Positions 31,371 to 33,937 of a stretch of 33,937 nt of DNA are shown one piece after another (position 1 is the stretch's first letter; each line of letters starts with the position of its first letter). The stretch covers positions 1-33,937 of the forward strand of contig JAAYBJ010000206.1 in assembly GCA_012730105.1 (NCBI GenBank), written 5' to 3'. The stretch is from Candidatus Hydrogenedentota bacterium (lineage in GTDB: Bacteria; Hydrogenedentota; Hydrogenedentia; Hydrogenedentales; CAITNO01). Made by a program: the position numbers and the translations under genes. The notes beneath the pieces are model-generated. The model had not been told where the DNA came from. It searched no databases and saw only the letters and a program-made list of their open reading frames with translations.

Positions 31371-32585
31371 TCAATAGCGCTTACGTGTTACGAAGAGATA
31401 TTCCGCAAGGGCGCGGTACATCCAGGCTACGCCCCAGCGCGGGAACACAATGCGCGATGTAAAGAAGGGATAGGCGCGGTACCGGGGTGCGCCATCCCGG
31501 GGATCGCGCATGGCGTAGTGGGTCCAGCGCATCACCAGCAGGGCGGCGTCAATTGCGCCGGGCCGCAACTCCGCCAGCACGCTGTTGCACAGGATGCCTT
31601 CGGCGCAGGCGTGAATATCCACCGGCCACGTACCGTACGCGTTGATGGGCGTGCCATCCGGGCGGATGAGCGTCCTGTAGAATCTGTACCCTTTTTTAAG
31701 CGCCCCGGAAAGCTCCGGCGAAGGTAACACGCTGTTGATGCCATGCAGGGCGCGCAGCACGAAACCGGTGTGGTGATGGTCCACGAGTCCCATCAGCTTC
31801 GGCTCGTACGGTTCCCCTGCGCCGCTCGCGCCATAGGGCCACGCGCCGTCTTCGCGCTGCGCGGACAGGCTGAACGCAATGGCGGGCCCGGCTTCCTCCT
31901 TCATGGCGGCATTTCCCGCGCGTTCCGCCGTTTTCACGATGTGTTCCGCCGCAAGCAGGTTGGCGTTGTGCACGCGCCGGCGGTCCACGGGGGTGTACGC
32001 GAAACACCAGGCGCCGTTCTCACAGGGAATGCGCGGCAGTTCTTCCAGGAAGAAAGCGGCGATGCCGAGCGCCGTGTCAAGGTGGCTTTGGTCGCGGGTG
32101 ATTTCATGAGCGAGCAGGAAGGCCTCACCCGCAATGGCGCACACCACACTGACGGGCGTATAGGCGGGGCAGTCCAGACCTGTCGCCCGCACGGGAAAGG
32201 GATATCCCCAGCACGGACCCGCGTGGCCCGGAACGGCCAGATGTGACAACTGTTCCAGCGTATTGAGTCCGTTCTCGAGATGGACCGCGTCACCGGTAAT
32301 CTGGTGCAACCGAAGATGGCCCAGCGCTGTCAGGGCGAGCGCCTTGGGATTGATGGCGGGTTGAATCCGGAGCAGCCGTCGGGACAGTGTCGGAAAGATA
32401 TCACACAGGGCTGTGGAACCCTTGCGCAGCAACGGACGGTGTTGTATGCCGCTTATCCATGGATGCGCCTTGATGTCGAAGGGATCGTACCCGGCCAGGC
32501 CGTGCCGCCGCAGCCAGGTGTGCAACTGGAGGATCCATTCCTGGGCCAGGTGAATGTCCCTGTCGTTGGTCAGGCGCAACGGCAT
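31371..32585 (-). CDS. Uncharacterised protein, probable alpha/alpha-barrel fold, coupled to a glycosyltransferase
   Basis: A 404-residue protein beginning at the ATG at 32585, one base after the stop of the upstream glycosyltransferase gene, with GGAGG 11 nt upstream. The longer open frame (to 32705) runs inside that gene and is discarded. The chain is a series of paired helices with Trp/Tyr/Gly/Pro-rich turns (PCWGYPFPVRATG, CENGAWCFAYTPVD, NANLLAAEHIVKTAE, REDGAWPYG, DHHHTGFVLRALHGI), as in six-hairpin alpha/alpha toroids such as glucuronyl epimerases, polysaccharide lyases and cyclase-like proteins. HHHTGF and YGTWPVDIHACAEGI look like active-site segments. I cannot assign an enzyme activity; a role in polysaccharide synthesis or modification follows from its neighbour only. 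Confidence 0.8.
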   Translation of the reverse strand: MPLRLTNDRDIHLAQEWILQLHTWLRRHGLAGYDPFDIKAHPWISGIQHRPLLRKGSTALCDIFPTLSRRLLRIQPAINPKALALTALGHLRLHQITGDAVHLENGLNTLEQLSHLAVPGHAGPCWGYPFPVRATGLDCPAYTPVSVVCAIAGEAFLLAHEITRDQSHLDTALGIAAFFLEELPRIPCENGAWCFAYTPVDRRRVHNANLLAAEHIVKTAERAGNAAMKEEAGPAIAFSLSAQREDGAWPYGASGAGEPYEPKLMGLVDHHHTGFVLRALHGINSVLPSPELSGALKKGYRFYRTLIRPDGTPINAYGTWPVDIHACAEGILCNSVLAELRPGAIDAALLVMRWTHYAMRDPRDGAPRYRAYPFFTSRIVFPRWGVAWMYRALAEYLFVTRKRY

Positions 32586-32586
32586 G

Positions 32587-33675
32587 TCACTTCGCGCCTC
32601 CATCACGCGCCGCACGTTGAAGCACGTTTTTAAACACCGGGTAATAGGCGGCAATCGAATACTGCGCTTCGATATAACGCCGTGCCGCCCGCCCCATGCG
32701 TTCACGCAAGCCGGGGTCCGTTATCAAGCGCTCAAGTTTGTCTTGCCATTCTTCCGGCGATTCCGCGAGGAAACCGGTTACCCCGTCTTCGACCACCGTC
32801 TTGTTCATGCCCACAGGCGACAACACCACCGGCGTGCCCACGCCCATATACTGCAGCGCCTTGAAGGCGCACTTGCCCCGGGCGCGCGGGGTATCCTCCA
32901 GCGGCATCAGGCCGATATCCGCTTCAGACAAGTAGTCGATCTCTTCACTCATGGTCCAGGTACGGTTCCGGACGGTGATGCCGGGGAAAGTATAGGGCTT
33001 TGATGTGGACACCATCAGTTCGAGGGGATAACGTTCGGACAGCGTTTTGATGATGGGCGCGATACGGTCCAGGTAGCCGAGATTGTCGCTCAGGCCTGTC
33101 CAGCCCAGCACGACCGGCCTGTCACGGTCCGCCGGAGGGTATGGTTTCTGCCGGTGCAGGTCCATGTCGATGCAGGTGGGAATGATTGTCGCCGGGCAGC
33201 CCGCCTGTTCCACGTAGGCTTTGATCACTTCATTGCCCGCGACAGCGTGACGGCACCATCGTGCCAGTTTCGCGGTCCAGCCAAAATCCATGAAACGGAC
33301 GAAGGGACTTTCCACGAACGCGGGCCGTTCCCAGATGGCATCGTCCAAGTCCATAACGAGACGCTTGTTTAAGCAATGAATGATACGCTCGAATAACGGC
33401 GGGCCGTAGGGGAACACGGGTCCCCGGAAAAAGACCGCATCCGCGCCGATGACATGCCGCAATTGGGTTATTCGGCGCGCCAGGACCAGCAACAGATACA
33501 GCAGTTTGCCCAGCCTGCCCCGCGACTCATAGAACCGCTCTTTCTGGTTCACGGACGCCGGAACGCATACCACACAGCTGTGGCCTTCCTGTTCCAGCAG
33601 GCGTGCGAACGATTCCACACGATACCGTATGGCGGCGATTTTGCGTGTTTCGCAGGCGAAGAAAACAAATTTCAT
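32587..33675 (-). CDS. Family 4 glycosyltransferase
   Basis: A 362-residue GT-B enzyme. It begins MKFVFFACETRKIAAIRYRVESFARLLEQEGH and has DLDDAIWERP in the N-terminal domain and GWTGLSDNLGYL at the domain junction. The late ADIGLMPLEDTPRARGKCAFKALQYMGVGTPVVLSPVG followed by VEDGVTGFLA forms the donor site. The expected second Glu position is occupied within the KCAFKALQYM segment, typical of this GT4 sub-group. AAGGAG lies 15 nt before the ATG at 33675, which is long; an upstream ATG at 33702 has no ribosome-binding site. It is followed by the alpha/alpha-barrel gene and likely forms a two-gene unit with it, perhaps for exopolysaccharide or surface glycan assembly. Confidence 0.88.
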   Translation of the reverse strand: MKFVFFACETRKIAAIRYRVESFARLLEQEGHSCVVCVPASVNQKERFYESRGRLGKLLYLLLVLARRITQLRHVIGADAVFFRGPVFPYGPPLFERIIHCLNKRLVMDLDDAIWERPAFVESPFVRFMDFGWTAKLARWCRHAVAGNEVIKAYVEQAGCPATIIPTCIDMDLHRQKPYPPADRDRPVVLGWTGLSDNLGYLDRIAPIIKTLSERYPLELMVSTSKPYTFPGITVRNRTWTMSEEIDYLSEADIGLMPLEDTPRARGKCAFKALQYMGVGTPVVLSPVGMNKTVVEDGVTGFLAESPEEWQDKLERLITDPGLRERMGRAARRYIEAQYSIAAYYPVFKNVLQRAARDGGAK

Positions 33676-33828
33676 GGATGAAAGCTGCCGCTCCTTATGC
33701 ATACCGGCCGCGTTGTTTCCTAAAAAGGCGTTCGTGATGGGCCGTATGCGCCTGTCTATTATGTCCGGTGCATCCATGCCATCTCAAACGGGATGCCCGG
33801 ACCGAAACAAAAATATGCTGCCTGGCAG

Positions 33829-33868
33829 GAAAAAGAAAAAACCCCGCCACGGTAATACCGTGCAGGGC
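33829..33868 (-). terminator. Terminator after tRNA-His
   Basis: On the minus strand an about 10-bp GC-rich stem (33868-33858 with 33852-33842, two mismatches) with loop TATTA is followed by a T-rich tract (TTTTTTCTTTTT, 33841-33830). It lies about 20 bp after the tRNA. Confidence 0.8.
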
Positions 33869-33886
33869 TTTCTCCAAATCTTAAAC

Positions 33887-33937
33887 TGGTACCGGGGCTG
33901 GGGCTCGAACCCAGGACCTCTGGATCCACAATCCAGC
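33887..33937 (-). tRNA. tRNA-His (anticodon GTG), 3' part; 5' half outside window
   Basis: Reading the minus strand from the window edge: anticodon arm CTGGA-TTGTGGA-TCCAG (anticodon GTG at 33929-33927), variable loop AGGTC, T arm CTGGG-TTCGAGC-CCCAG, acceptor strand CCCCGGT, base 73 A, encoded CCA (33889-33887). The D arm and 5' acceptor strand are cut off. Most bacterial tRNA-His have C73 pairing with an extra G at -1; A73 is unusual but known in some lineages. Confidence 0.9.

Noticed and set aside
33211-33225. Third parS-like sequence (GTTCCACGTAGG)
   Set aside because: Only the left half and centre match; the palindrome is broken and it lies inside a glycosyltransferase gene.

Overview
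The window looks like a bacterial chromosome segment from a member of the Planctomycetes-related environmental lineages, with Candidatus Hydrogenedentota my best guess. This is inference. The hints are acidic 'EGE' linkers in several secreted proteins (17.5, 6.3 and 27.0 kb), a PD40-propeller/CxxCH/FGE-like giant protein, a ceramidase-like secreted protein, a decayed sulfatase and a C-terminal MP-hydrophobic-RRR anchor. No phage, plasmid, insertion-sequence or CRISPR genes were recognised.

Layout. 1-213 is the tail of a truncated gene. 738-3561 is a proton-translocating NAD(P) transhydrogenase operon (pntAA-pntAB-pntB). 3.6-11.5 kb carries envelope and secreted proteins: a lipoprotein preceded by a perfect 28-bp inverted repeat, a metzincin protease with EF-hand, Ig-like and membrane-anchor regions, and a 1348-residue exported protein ending in a formylglycine-generating-enzyme-like domain, closed by a strong terminator. 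11.7-15.5 kb is a compact co-directional set: ceramidase-like hydrolase, GT4 glycosyltransferase, a small unknown protein and rsmG (gidB). Two parS-type palindromes sit at the end of and just after rsmG. 15.6-19.4 kb holds an M23 peptidase, a sulfatase pseudogene, a CAP-domain lipoprotein with a clear sigma70-type promoter, and a lipoprotein with STN-like repeats.

19.4-26.4 kb is a minus-strand housekeeping run transcribed gap, pgk, rpsO, pnp, M16 protease, dut. The rpsO-pnp-M16-dut order is conserved in many bacteria; here glycolytic genes lie upstream of it. Hairpins lie in the gap/pgk and rpsO/pnp spacers, and a terminator follows pnp. 26.8-31.4 kb carries a two-repeat BamE/SmpA-like lipoprotein, a Lys/Ala/Pro histone-H1-like protein of 18 pentapeptides with an A-tract-rich upstream region, and a fusion of an AmiE-like serine hydrolase to a NamZ-type exo-muramidase (peptidoglycan recycling). 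On the minus strand, 31.4-33.7 kb has a GT4 glycosyltransferase coupled to an uncharacterised probable alpha/alpha-barrel protein. The window ends inside a tRNA-His(GTG) gene with its own terminator.

Most genes are ordinary. The observations most worth a second look are the parS pair beside rsmG, the AmiE-NamZ fusion, the heme/propeller/FGE-like fusion, the mobile-looking inverted repeats and the Cys-rich tail on phosphoglycerate kinase.
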